From contig NZ_JXTJ01000003.1 in the NCBI RefSeq assembly GCF_001509835.1, forward strand, positions 186,001-250,000: a DNA stretch of 64,000 nt. The letters run 5' to 3'. The position numbers were made by a program, and so were the translations under genes. The notes under the pieces are model-generated. The model ran no database searches. It was given only the letters and a program-made list of their open reading frames with translations, and was not told the DNA's origin. Origin of the DNA: Allobosea sp. WAO (GTDB lineage: Bacteria; Pseudomonadota; Alphaproteobacteria; Rhizobiales; Beijerinckiaceae). Numbering within the stretch: the stretch's first letter is position 1; every line of letters starts with the position of its first letter. Positions 8,284 to 15,960 of the stretch are shown piece after piece.

Positions 8284-9030
8284 ATGATGGTTTCGAACTG
8301 CCCCACACCGCCCGAGGCACTGGCCATTGCGAAGACGGTGCTTGCCTCGCGCTATCCGGACGCCGCTTTCGCCTTCGCGGCGGGGTCGATCATGCGCGGG
8401 GAGGGGACCTGGCTTTCCGACATCGATCTCGTGGTGATCTACGACCATCTGGAAGCCGCTAGGCGAGAATCCTTCATAGTCGATGGCGTGCCGATCGAAG
8501 CCTTCGTGCACGATCCGGAAACGCTGGCCTGGTTCGTCGATGCCGATGTGGCGCGCGGCTGCCCGAGCATTCTCAACATGGTGGCTGAGGGGGCGATCAT
8601 CGGGAGCGCTCAGGAGCGCGCCGAGGCTGTGCAGCGCGACGTCGCGCGGCGGTTGGCCGAGGGGCCGCCGCCCTTGGCTCCGGGCCGGCTCAATGTGCTC
8701 CGCTACGAGATCACCGACGCGGTCGACGATCTTCGCGGCAAACGCAGCCCAAGCGAGATCATGGCGATCGGCGCCGTGCTGCATCCCCGGCTGGTGGAGC
8801 TTGCCTTGCGCGGCCGGGGCCGTTGGAATGGCACGGGGAAATGGGCGCCGCGGCTGCTCGCGGCGGCCGATGCCGGCCTCGCCGAGCGCTTCGACGAGGC
8901 CTTTCGCGCCCTGTTCCGGTCGGGAGCCAGCGACCTCGTCATGGCGCTGGCCGAAGAGGAGATGGCGCCGCATGGCGGTCGGCTCTTCGACGGCGATTGC
9001 CGGGCCGCGTCTCCCGCCTGGCGCGCCTGA
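8284..9030 (+). CDS. Nucleotidyltransferase-fold protein
   Basis: The 248-residue product shows the polymerase-beta-like nucleotidyltransferase signature: a GS pair at AFAAGSIMRGEG, then the catalytic DxD in LSDIDLVVIY, about 13 residues on. The C-terminal half is helical with no recognised domain. Family members add a nucleotide to small molecules (for example antibiotics), RNA or proteins; the target here is unknown. Tandem ATG codons occur at 8284 and 8287; the GGAG at about 8276 favours 8287 by spacing. No HEPN partner gene is adjacent, which argues against a MNT-HEPN toxin pair. It converges on the ferredoxin-type gene. Confidence 0.75.
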   Translation: MMVSNCPTPPEALAIAKTVLASRYPDAAFAFAAGSIMRGEGTWLSDIDLVVIYDHLEAARRESFIVDGVPIEAFVHDPETLAWFVDADVARGCPSILNMVAEGAIIGSAQERAEAVQRDVARRLAEGPPPLAPGRLNVLRYEITDAVDDLRGKRSPSEIMAIGAVLHPRLVELALRGRGRWNGTGKWAPRLLAAADAGLAERFDEAFRALFRSGASDLVMALAEEEMAPHGGRLFDGDCRAASPAWRA

Positions 9031-9054
9031 TGCGTTGCAGGCGGCGCGGGTCGG

Positions 9055-11094
9055 CTACTGCAGCGGGTCCTCGCCGCGTTCGGCGCGTTCGCGCAGATAA
9101 TCGTCGGTGGTCCGGACCGGCGGGCGCTGCGGCGCCAGATGCGGGTCGAAGCTCTCATTGACCACGACCTCGACCCGGCAATCCTCGCACATGCGCAGGA
9201 TCGAGGCGCGCTTGGCGCCTTCGCCGGCGAACATCCAGTGCCGGTTCTCCAGCTTGGCGGCGATCTTCTCGATTGTGCTCTTGACCCCGAAGGCCTTGCC
9301 GCAGGCGATGCAGTGAAACGGCTCCTCCTGCTTGAGGACGCGGCGGCCGGACTTCCAGGCGTCGAAGTCGATGCGCGGTTCGAGCGTGATCACCTTTTCC
9401 GGGCAGGTCGCGGCGCAGAGCCCGCATTGCACGCAAAGGTCCTCCTGGAAGCTCAGCGTCGGCCGCTCGGGATCGTCGCCGAGCGCCCCGACCGGGCAGG
9501 CGGAGACGCAGGCGAGGCAGAGCGTGCAGCCATCGGCGTCGAGATTGACCGTGCCGAAGGGGGCGCGGGCCGGCATCGCCACGCTGCCGACCTGCTCGGG
9601 CGCCGCCGCGTGCAATTCGCCGACGATCTGGTGCAGCAGCGGGCGCCCGTCGCCCATCGGCCGGAAGCGCGCCGGGATCGGCGCCGTCCGGCCCGGCGCG
9701 ACCCGCGTCAGCGCCGCAGCGAGCGCCTCGGGATCGTCGGTCTCGATCAGGGCGGCGCGGGCCTCGCCGAAGCCCAGCGCACCGGCGAGCGCATTGGCGT
9801 AGTCGAGATTGCGCGTGAGACCGGAAAGGTCGTGCTTCGGCTTCGCCCGTCCGAGCACGCGCGCCGCCGCCGCGCCGAAGGCGAGCGCGGCCGCGAAGGT
9901 CTCCATGCCGATCTGGGTGACCTCGTTGACGCGCAGCGGCAGGACGCGCGCCGGCAGGCCGTCGCCATGGCGCGCCAGCGCGTCGATCAGCGGCTCGCCG
10001 TGATCGGCGTCATGCAGCAGCACGACGGGCTCATGCCCGCCCGCCTCGGCATAGGTGACGAGCAAGGTCCGCAGCTTGCGCAGCAGCGCGTCGGTCGGCG
10101 GCAGGGCATAGGTCACCGCGCCGGTCGGGCAGACTGCGGCGCAGGCACCGCAGCCGGCGCAGATCTCGGCGGAAATCGCGACATGGTCGCCGGCCGGGGT
10201 GATCGCGCCGGTCGGGCAGAGCTCGAGGCAGCGCGTACAGCCGGTCCGGCTGGCGCGCGAATGGGCGCAGAGCCCTTCATTCAACGCGACATAGCGCGGC
10301 TTGTCGAATTCGCCGACGAGCTGCGTCGCCGCGAAGGCGAGGCGCTCGACCGCGGCGGGATCGCGCGGGTCGGCGCGCAGATAGCCGGCGCGCAGGTCTC
10401 CGGCGGGGAAGAGCGGCGTGCCGCCGCTGATGTCGATGACGATGTCGCAATGCGAGACCGCGCCGTTGCGCGGCGCTTCGAAGACGAGCTTGGCCCGCGA
10501 GGATGGGGCAGGCGCGGCATAGTCGTCGACGCTGAGCTCGAAGGCGCCGAGCCAGCCTGTGGCGCGTCCGATCGTGCCCTTCAGCACCGGGAAGCCGTCG
10601 AGCCGGGGCGGCGCGATCTCGCCCGGCCTGGTCAGGAGCACGGTGACGTCGAGATGTTCGGCGAGGCGCTGCGCCAGGGCGATCGCGCTTTCGTCGCGGC
10701 CATAGACCAACGCCACGCCCTTGCTGGCGAGCGTGGTGAAGCTGGCCGGCGGCATCGGCTCGCTCGCGGCGGCCAGCAGCGCCGCCATCTTCGGACCCGC
10801 GGCCCTGGCCTCGGTCGACCAGCCGGCACTTTCGCGGATATTGGCGAAGACGAGGTCTCCCGCGTAGTCGAGATCGGCCGCCACCTCCTCGAACAACGGC
10901 GCTTCCTGCGTGCAGGCGACGGTGATCGCCTCGCTCTTGGCGAGCATCTCCTGGAAACGCTCGATCTGGCTGCGGCAGAGATGTCGGTGCTGGCTGATGC
11001 CGGCGCCCTTGCAGCCGCGCTGCAGGGCGGCACCGTCGAGGGGCATCGTGTCCTCGCAGGAGCAGACCATCAGCGTGCGTGCGACTTCGGTCAT
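9055..11094 (-). CDS. Multi-cluster 4Fe-4S ferredoxin protein of the formate dehydrogenase locus
   Basis: This 679-residue cytoplasmic protein has several cysteine regions. The N-terminus carries scattered cysteines (C11, C13, C28, C40, C61; motif CSCEDTMPLDG). A first double-cluster ferredoxin region lies at about 286-323 (CTRCLELCP, then CAGCGACAAVCP), a second at about 510-570 (CTLCLACVSACP, then CVQCGLCAATCP), and the tail holds CIAC and CEDC pairs that may bind zinc or another cluster. The start is ATG 11094, since upstream sequence lacks similarity. It is transcribed divergently from the other accessory genes of the locus. From memory, homologues accompany formate dehydrogenase operons in alpha- and betaproteobacteria, but their role is not established. 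I infer electron or cluster supply for enzyme maturation. Confidence 0.87.
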   Translation of the reverse strand: MTEVARTLMVCSCEDTMPLDGAALQRGCKGAGISQHRHLCRSQIERFQEMLAKSEAITVACTQEAPLFEEVAADLDYAGDLVFANIRESAGWSTEARAAGPKMAALLAAASEPMPPASFTTLASKGVALVYGRDESAIALAQRLAEHLDVTVLLTRPGEIAPPRLDGFPVLKGTIGRATGWLGAFELSVDDYAAPAPSSRAKLVFEAPRNGAVSHCDIVIDISGGTPLFPAGDLRAGYLRADPRDPAAVERLAFAATQLVGEFDKPRYVALNEGLCAHSRASRTGCTRCLELCPTGAITPAGDHVAISAEICAGCGACAAVCPTGAVTYALPPTDALLRKLRTLLVTYAEAGGHEPVVLLHDADHGEPLIDALARHGDGLPARVLPLRVNEVTQIGMETFAAALAFGAAAARVLGRAKPKHDLSGLTRNLDYANALAGALGFGEARAALIETDDPEALAAALTRVAPGRTAPIPARFRPMGDGRPLLHQIVGELHAAAPEQVGSVAMPARAPFGTVNLDADGCTLCLACVSACPVGALGDDPERPTLSFQEDLCVQCGLCAATCPEKVITLEPRIDFDAWKSGRRVLKQEEPFHCIACGKAFGVKSTIEKIAAKLENRHWMFAGEGAKRASILRMCEDCRVEVVVNESFDPHLAPQRPPVRTTDDYLRERAERGEDPLQ

Positions 11095-11143
11095 TGGGCG
11101 CGTTGTCCTCAAAGGCTGGCGAGCGCGTCTTTCGTCGCCCTTG

Positions 11144-11162
11144 CGATAATCCATGCTTATAT
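11144..11162. promoter_or_regulatory. GATAA-N7-TTAT motif in the divergent promoter region
   Basis: Between the ferredoxin gene and the ligase-like gene lies GATAA (11145-11149), seven bases, then TTAT (11157-11160). The same half-sites with the same seven-base spacing form the perfect palindrome in front of the HTH-TorD gene (14861-14885). The outer bases are not symmetric here. It is a candidate binding site for a shared regulator; a degenerate ModE-like site is an alternative. Confidence 0.4.
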
Positions 11163-11224
11163 GGAATTGGAACGACTCCAAAGAAGCAAGCCCGCTTCGA
11201 ACGGGTCGCGGGAGTGCGGAGGAG

Positions 11225-11968
11225 ATGGCGGCAGGGGTGGCTAGGTCGGACGATCTCAGGCGCGAACCGGTGCTTCCGCCGGGGTTTTCGCTGGTAACGC
11301 TGCGCGAATCCGGCGACGCCTTCGGCCATGCCCAGACGATCGCCGCCGAGGCGGGTGCTGCGACCTTGGTCTGGGTGCGACGTTTCGACATCATCGAATT
11401 CGCGGTGGTGCTGGAGCCCGATGCGATTCTCGCCGAGGCGCGGCTCGCCCACTACCTCGCGATGAACGCCCTCGCCGACGCGCTTGCCATCTATTCGCCG
11501 CCAGAGCGCCCAGTGCTGTTCCGCTGGCCCGACGCGCTGACCTATGATCTCGGCCTGATCGGTGGCGGGCGGCTGGCCTGGCCGGCCGATTGTCCCGAAA
11601 ACCATGTGCCGGACTGGCTCGTCTTCGGCGCCATGGTCCGCGCCACCACCATGTCGCCCTTCCAACCCGGGCAGACCGGCGTCGGCATGGCCGAGGAGGG
11701 CTTCGAGGAGGTCGATGCTGTAGACCTGATCGAGGCCTTTGCGCGCCATCTCATGCTCGGCGTCAGCCGCTGGCAGGAGGAGGGGGCGAAGCCGGCGGTC
11801 CGCCGCTGGCTCGACCGGCTGGAGAAGGTGACCGGCGTGCGCCACGGCATCGAGCCCAATGGCGATCTGGTCGCGACCTCGCAGCATGGCGACGAGCGCA
11901 AGGGCCTCGTCGAGGCGCTGGCCAGGGTCGACTGGCTGGACCGCGAGAACGGAGCACCGAAGCTGTGA
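11225..11968 (+). CDS. Biotin/lipoate-protein-ligase-like protein
   Basis: The 247-residue product resembles the catalytic fold of biotin and lipoate protein ligases: LAHYLAMNALADALA corresponds to the early helix, VLFRWPDALTYD and LIGGGRLAWP to the central sheet, and PDWLVFGAMVRAT to the strand that in true ligases reads as the ...VGIGVN region. I do not see the GRGRxGRxW nucleotide loop, so ligase activity is doubtful. The start is uncertain: ATG 11225 sits directly on a GGAGGAG, and GTG 11237 would be better spaced. It is the first plus-strand gene of the formate dehydrogenase accessory series. The modified target, if any, is unknown. Confidence 0.75.
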   Translation: MAAGVARSDDLRREPVLPPGFSLVTLRESGDAFGHAQTIAAEAGAATLVWVRRFDIIEFAVVLEPDAILAEARLAHYLAMNALADALAIYSPPERPVLFRWPDALTYDLGLIGGGRLAWPADCPENHVPDWLVFGAMVRATTMSPFQPGQTGVGMAEEGFEEVDAVDLIEAFARHLMLGVSRWQEEGAKPAVRRWLDRLEKVTGVRHGIEPNGDLVATSQHGDERKGLVEALARVDWLDRENGAPKL

Positions 11969-12020
11969 CGGGCAATGGCCGCGAGGCCTCGTGTTCGCTC
12001 CTCAAGATGAGGGTTTCGTC

Positions 12021-12575
12021 GTGAGCGCGCCTCTCAAGCTGCCGCGGGCGATCAGGCTCGATCCTTCCGACGGTTTCGTCTTCCGCCGCGCCGCCGGGCC
12101 CGGCGAATGGCTCGTCAGCGGCTCTTTTCTGTTCGATCCGCAGCGTGTCGCCGAGCTCGATGCCAAGGGCCGCGCCGCCTTCCGCTCCGGCTTCCTCGGG
12201 ATCGACAGTTTCGGCTGGAGCACGCTCGCGGTCGTCACGGAAGCGACGGCGGAGGAATATGACCAGGCCTTGGCGCTGCTCGCCGGGCGCTTCGTCGAGA
12301 GGCTCGGCGCTCCCGATCTTCCTGCCGCACGGGCTGCGGCCGGCGAGGAACTCGCCTTTGCCGCCTCGCTCTGCGATCATCCCGCCCAGACGCTCCTCGC
12401 CTTGCACAGGACGCTGGAGGATGGCGCGATCCGCGAGCGCTTCCGGGTCCTGCTACCGCGCGACGACCGGCCGAAGGACGCCTTCCGGGCCTTCGAGTTC
12501 GTCGAGGTGGAGGGCGAGGACGAGGTCGTCGAGCGGGTCGACCTGATGAATCTCGGTAAGGGCGGCACGCCATGA
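12021..12575 (+). CDS. DUF6505-type protein of the formate dehydrogenase locus
   Basis: The product has 184 residues and no signal peptide or membrane span, so it is probably cytoplasmic. Recognisable stretches are LPRAIRLDPSDGFVF at the start and AFEFVEVEGEDEVVERVDLMNLG at the end. I match it by memory and neighbourhood to the DUF6505 family, which has no assigned function. The GTG start at 12021 has a GATGAGGG site seven bases upstream; the longer frame lies inside the previous gene. It overlaps the next gene by four bases. Confidence 0.72.
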   Translation: MSAPLKLPRAIRLDPSDGFVFRRAAGPGEWLVSGSFLFDPQRVAELDAKGRAAFRSGFLGIDSFGWSTLAVVTEATAEEYDQALALLAGRFVERLGAPDLPAARAAAGEELAFAASLCDHPAQTLLALHRTLEDGAIRERFRVLLPRDDRPKDAFRAFEFVEVEGEDEVVERVDLMNLGKGGTP

Positions 12576-13582
12576 CGCATTTCTGGGCGAGCTCAGGCCA
12601 TCTCCTGCTCGATCGCGAGCCGGGCGGCGGCCTCGTGGTCACCGATGATTTCCTGAAAGCCTATCTGGCGCGGCCGGAAGTGCTTCCGCCGGAGGAGGCT
12701 TGCGATGCCGAGCGGATGCTGCACGCCAGGTTGATGGCTTCGCCACAGGCGGATGTCGGCGAGCGCGAGATTGCGGCCCTCGCCGATGCCGATGCACGCG
12801 AGAACTGGCGCTTCCTGCTCGGCTGGCGCGACCGGCTGCTGGCGGCGCCGACGCTGGAAGCCGCCTATGCCGGCATCGTTCGCAAGGGTGTTTCGGGCGT
12901 GCCGCCGCTGTTTCTCGACCAGCTCGTGCACGTCATCCTGCGCGCTGCGCTCGACGAGGAGGACGATCCTTTCGTGGTCCGGGCCGCCGAGTGCCTGTTC
13001 CGGCCGCAGCGCGTCACCTTCCACGAGAACACCATCCTCCTGGCCGATGCCGAGATGATCGAGGGGCATGAGGCCGACCGGCACGCCTCGCCGCTGCTCG
13101 CCATGCTGGGCGGGCCGGCTGCGACCGCGCTCGATCTCCTCAAAAGCGCCAATTCGGCGCAATACTGGCAGCGTTCGGACGCCTTCGACATGGTGCTCGA
13201 TCTCGGCGGCAAGCCTTCGGGACGCGCCGCACTCGGCCAGGCCCTGCGCCACTGGATCCGCCAGATCCACGGCTTCGACGTCGCGATCGAGGCGGTCGAA
13301 AGCGTCAAGGATGCCGATTGGCGCTGGTTCGTCGGCCTCGATGCGCAGGCGACGGCGGTCGGCAATGCGCTCTGGCGGGGCGAGAGCCTGGAGCCGGAAT
13401 CGGCGTCGCGGCTGATCGCGCTCTACCGGCTCGACCTGCCGGCCGAGATCCCGGTCGTGCCGGCGGCGAAGGGGCGGCCGGTCTATCTGCTGGCGGCGAT
13501 GGGGCAGGACAAGGTGCTGCGCCTGAAGCCGCAGAATCTCGTCGTCGGCCTGCCCCTGGCCGAGCACGAGATGGCGAACTGA
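12572..13582 (+). CDS. DUF6352-type protein of the formate dehydrogenase locus
   Basis: This 336-residue soluble protein starts MTHFWASSGHLLLDR and has mostly helical content in the first half, with motifs such as CLFRPQRVTFHENTILLADAE in the middle and VYLLAAMGQDKVLRLKPQNL near the end. By order and length it matches DUF6352, a family found beside formate dehydrogenase in alphaproteobacteria. I see no catalytic motif, metal-binding cluster or signal peptide. It overlaps the preceding gene by four bases (ATGA), so it is translated with it. A chaperone-like role in enzyme assembly is plausible but only inferred. Confidence 0.75.
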   Translation: MTHFWASSGHLLLDREPGGGLVVTDDFLKAYLARPEVLPPEEACDAERMLHARLMASPQADVGEREIAALADADARENWRFLLGWRDRLLAAPTLEAAYAGIVRKGVSGVPPLFLDQLVHVILRAALDEEDDPFVVRAAECLFRPQRVTFHENTILLADAEMIEGHEADRHASPLLAMLGGPAATALDLLKSANSAQYWQRSDAFDMVLDLGGKPSGRAALGQALRHWIRQIHGFDVAIEAVESVKDADWRWFVGLDAQATAVGNALWRGESLEPESASRLIALYRLDLPAEIPVVPAAKGRPVYLLAAMGQDKVLRLKPQNLVVGLPLAEHEMAN

Positions 13583-13592
13583 GGAGGCGGCG

Positions 13593-14102
13593 ATGACCCA
13601 GCTTTACCATGAGGTCGGCATCGTCGTGGAGCGCCGCTCCATCGACTCGCCCTGGGCCGACCATGCCTGGGCGCCGATCGCGGTGCTACCCGAGCCGCCG
13701 GACCTCGCGCCCTGGGCGAAGCTCACCGGCACGCCGGAGCGACAGCAATTCTATCTCGGCCCGGCGACATTGACGCTGCACTCGGTCGACACCGCGCATT
13801 TCCGCGAGAATTTCGAGAGCGGCCAGGCCAAGCTCTGGGTCTCGGTCCGGCCTACCGGGATCGAGCCGGCGCTCGAAATGGTTGGCGTCACCGCCGACCC
13901 GTTCGAGGGCGAGGTCTTCTGCGAGAATGTCGACGATGTCGTCGAAGCCGTGCCGATGCCGGCGGCGATCGCCCGGCTGGTGCTGGCCTTCTTCGAGGAG
14001 CACCATGTCGAGCGCGAATTCGTCAAGCGCAAGCGCTCCGAGCATGACCCGCGCAAGGGTGGCCCCCGGCCGCGTCCCGGCCTCGAACGCGGAGGGGACT
14101 GA
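13593..14102 (+). CDS. DUF3305 protein of the formate dehydrogenase locus
   Basis: The 169-residue product has the DUF3305 pattern: an early VGIVVERRSIDSPWADHAWAPIAVLP, the FYLGPATLTLHSVDTAHFRENF stretch and a basic tail rich in R, K and P. The family is known only as a companion of formate dehydrogenase genes. It looks cytoplasmic. An AGGAGGCG ribosome site lies directly upstream. The last base of its stop is the first base of the DUF3306 start, so the two are coupled and are likely partners. Confidence 0.85.
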   Translation: MTQLYHEVGIVVERRSIDSPWADHAWAPIAVLPEPPDLAPWAKLTGTPERQQFYLGPATLTLHSVDTAHFRENFESGQAKLWVSVRPTGIEPALEMVGVTADPFEGEVFCENVDDVVEAVPMPAAIARLVLAFFEEHHVEREFVKRKRSEHDPRKGGPRPRPGLERGGD

Positions 14103-14833
14103 TGTCCGCCCGCGGCGAGGATGACGGCGATGATGGCTTCCTCGGCCGCTGGTCGCGCCGCAAGCGCGCCGCCGCCATCGAGCAGGCAGCGCCATCGGTT
14201 GCGCCGCAGCCGGCGCCGAAGGCCGCGCCGGACCCCGCCTTGCCGCGTGAGGCCGAGCCCGAAATGGTCGAGCCGCCCGCGCTCGATCTGGTCGACAAGG
14301 ATTTCGACCTCGCCCATTGGCTTAAGCAGAACGTTCCCGAGAGCTGGAAGCGCGCCGCGCTGCGCCGCGCCTGGGAGAGCGATCCGGCGATCTCGGGCTA
14401 TCTCGACCCGGCGCGCGACTACGCGCTCGACTGGAACACGCCGGGCGGCGCGCCGGGCTACGGTCCGCTCTCGGCCTCCGACAATGTCGAGGAGATGATC
14501 GCCAACATCTTCGGCAAGCAGCCCGAGCCGCCAGCCGAAGCGGCTGTTTCCGATCCAGCGGCGGTGCGTGATGTTGCCGCAGATGGTCGACTTTCGTCTA
14601 ATGAGGGCGAGGCTGAAGCTCTGGGTGCGCTGCAGCAGGAAGAGACCGAGCCGTCGCAGCAGCCTCTGCCCGTTCGCCGCAGTGATGCGCCGGAAACGAT
14701 AAAAACTGCAGAAAATGCCTCCGAACTGCCCTCGCCAACGACAGAGGTTTCTATTGCGGTGCGGGATGAGCCCTGGTCGCAGCCACCTTCGGCCCGGCCG
14801 CGCCGACGCGGTGGCGGAGCGACGCCGCTCTAA
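14102..14833 (+). CDS. DUF3306 protein of the formate dehydrogenase locus
   Basis: The 243-residue product begins with FLGRWSRRKRAA, the typical start of DUF3306, then LAHWLKQNVPESWKRAALRRAW and the SGYLDPARDYALDWNTPGG segment. The second half is a low-complexity acidic and proline-rich tail that differs in base composition from the first half (more A and T between about 14570 and 14760). No signal peptide is seen. DUF3305 and DUF3306 always travel together beside formate dehydrogenase, but their action is unknown. Confidence 0.85.
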   Translation: MSARGEDDGDDGFLGRWSRRKRAAAIEQAAPSVAPQPAPKAAPDPALPREAEPEMVEPPALDLVDKDFDLAHWLKQNVPESWKRAALRRAWESDPAISGYLDPARDYALDWNTPGGAPGYGPLSASDNVEEMIANIFGKQPEPPAEAAVSDPAAVRDVAADGRLSSNEGEAEALGALQQEETEPSQQPLPVRRSDAPETIKTAENASELPSPTTEVSIAVRDEPWSQPPSARPRRRGGGATPL

Positions 14834-14860
14834 GTTTCAGTTGAGAACAATTGAAATCTG

Positions 14861-14885
14861 CGGTGATAAGGGAGCATTATCACCG
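14861..14885. promoter_or_regulatory. Perfect palindrome before the HTH-TorD gene
   Basis: CGGTGATAA (14861-14869) and TTATCACCG (14877-14885) are perfect inverted arms separated by seven bases. The site lies 50 bases in front of the HTH-TorD start and is well placed to be its operator. A less perfect copy with identical half-site spacing occurs at 11144-11162. The protein encoded next has a DNA-binding domain, so autoregulation is the simplest guess. As RNA it could also form a hairpin, but no T-run follows. Confidence 0.55.
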
Positions 14886-14934
14886 GCGCTCGAACGCGCC
14901 TGAAGACGCGCGAGCAGGGGAGGTGGCATCGTCC

Positions 14935-15726
14935 ATGCGGGATCAGGCTCTTGAACGGGCAATCGGAGCGGCAGGCGGGGTGAGAGCCCTGGCGCGTGCG
15001 CTCGGAGTCTCGCAGCCGGCGATCTCGAGCTGGAAGCGCGTTCCGGCCGACCGGGTGCTCTCGGTCGAAGCCAGCACAGGCGTCCCGCGCGGCGAGCTTC
15101 GGCCCGACCTTTATCCGCAAGAGCCGATCATCGTCCCGAAGGACGTTCCTGAGCTAGACGAGATCGATGCGGCCCGGGCCAATGAATGCGAGCTGATCGG
15201 TGCCTTGCTCTGGCGCGCGCCGACGGCCGAAACGCTGGCGGCGCTGCAGGGCCTGCGCGGCGACGCTTCGCCGCTGGGCATGGCCCATCTCGCTCTGGCT
15301 GAAGCCGCAGGAGAGACGACGCCGGAGGCGGTGCGCGACGAGTTCTTTGAGCTCTTCATCGGCGTCGGCCGCGGCGAGCTCCTGCCCTATGCCTCCTACT
15401 ACATGACCGGCTTCCTGCATGAGCGCCCGCTGGCGCAGGTGCGCGAGGATATGGGCCGGCTCGGTCTCGCCCGCGACGAGCGAGCCGGCGAGCCGGAGGA
15501 CCACATCGCCGTGCTGATGGATATCCAGGCGCAGCTGATCCGCGGCGAGGCCGCCGGCGAGGGCGTCGATGAGCGCTCCTTCTTCGAGCGCCACATCCAG
15601 CCCTGGGGCGAGCGCTTTTTCGCTGATCTCGAGGTTGCCAGGACGGCGCGTTTCTACCGCGCTGTCGGCCGGGTCGGCAGCCTCTACCTTTCGATCGAGA
15701 CGCAGGCCGCGAGCCTGCCCGCATGA
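14935..15726 (+). CDS. TorD-family chaperone with N-terminal helix-turn-helix domain
   Basis: This 263-residue protein joins two parts. Residues 1-60 form a Cro/YdaS-like helix-turn-helix (AIGAAGGVRALARALGVSQPAISSWKR, then VPRGELRPDLYP). Residues about 75-255 form an all-helical TorD/DmsD-type chaperone domain (ANECELIGALLWRAP, FFELFIGVGRGELLPYASYY, HIQPWGERFFADLE). TorD-type chaperones bind the Tat signal and apo-form of molybdoenzymes until cofactor is loaded. The start ATG 14935 follows an AGGGGAGG site at slightly long spacing. It stands directly upstream of the Tat-exported genes, and a perfect palindrome precedes it. The fusion suggests that the chaperone could sense unoccupied substrate and control transcription. 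That is inference. Confidence 0.85.
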   Translation: MRDQALERAIGAAGGVRALARALGVSQPAISSWKRVPADRVLSVEASTGVPRGELRPDLYPQEPIIVPKDVPELDEIDAARANECELIGALLWRAPTAETLAALQGLRGDASPLGMAHLALAEAAGETTPEAVRDEFFELFIGVGRGELLPYASYYMTGFLHERPLAQVREDMGRLGLARDERAGEPEDHIAVLMDIQAQLIRGEAAGEGVDERSFFERHIQPWGERFFADLEVARTARFYRAVGRVGSLYLSIETQAASLPA

Positions 15727-15752
15727 TGAAGCCCGGCGCGGAGGAGACGACG

Positions 15753-15947
15753 ATGTCGCAAAAGAGCAAGGAAACGGGGCTCGACCGCCGCAACTTCTTC
15801 AAGGCGCTCGGTGCTGGCGCCACTGCGGCTGTCGCGCCCGTCGCCGTGACGCCGGCCGCTGCCGTCGACCCTGGCAAGGAAGAGACGAAGTCTCGCTATC
15901 GCGAGACCGACCACGTCAAGAACTACTACCGCACCAACCGCTACTGA
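15753..15947 (+). CDS. Formate dehydrogenase region Tat-target small protein
   Basis: The 64-residue product has a twin-arginine signal, LDRRNFFKALGAGATAAVAP, then a short polar tail ending in DHVKNYYRTNRY. It matches the short-protein family that TIGRFAM calls formate dehydrogenase region TAT target (TIGR02811). After cleavage only about 30 residues would remain, too few for an enzyme. It could be a tiny subunit of the periplasmic enzyme or a helper of export. I chose ATG 15753, with GGAGGAG upstream, because it places the RR motif at the expected distance. It is 13 bases from fdhA. Confidence 0.86.
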   Translation: MSQKSKETGLDRRNFFKALGAGATAAVAPVAVTPAAAVDPGKEETKSRYRETDHVKNYYRTNRY

Positions 15948-15960
15948 GGAGGCTGGCGTC

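Noticed and set aside
9139..11244. 701-codon plus-strand frame over the ferredoxin gene
   Set aside because: The minus frame has well-ordered ferredoxin cysteine motifs; the plus frame is R, G and A rich with no family features.
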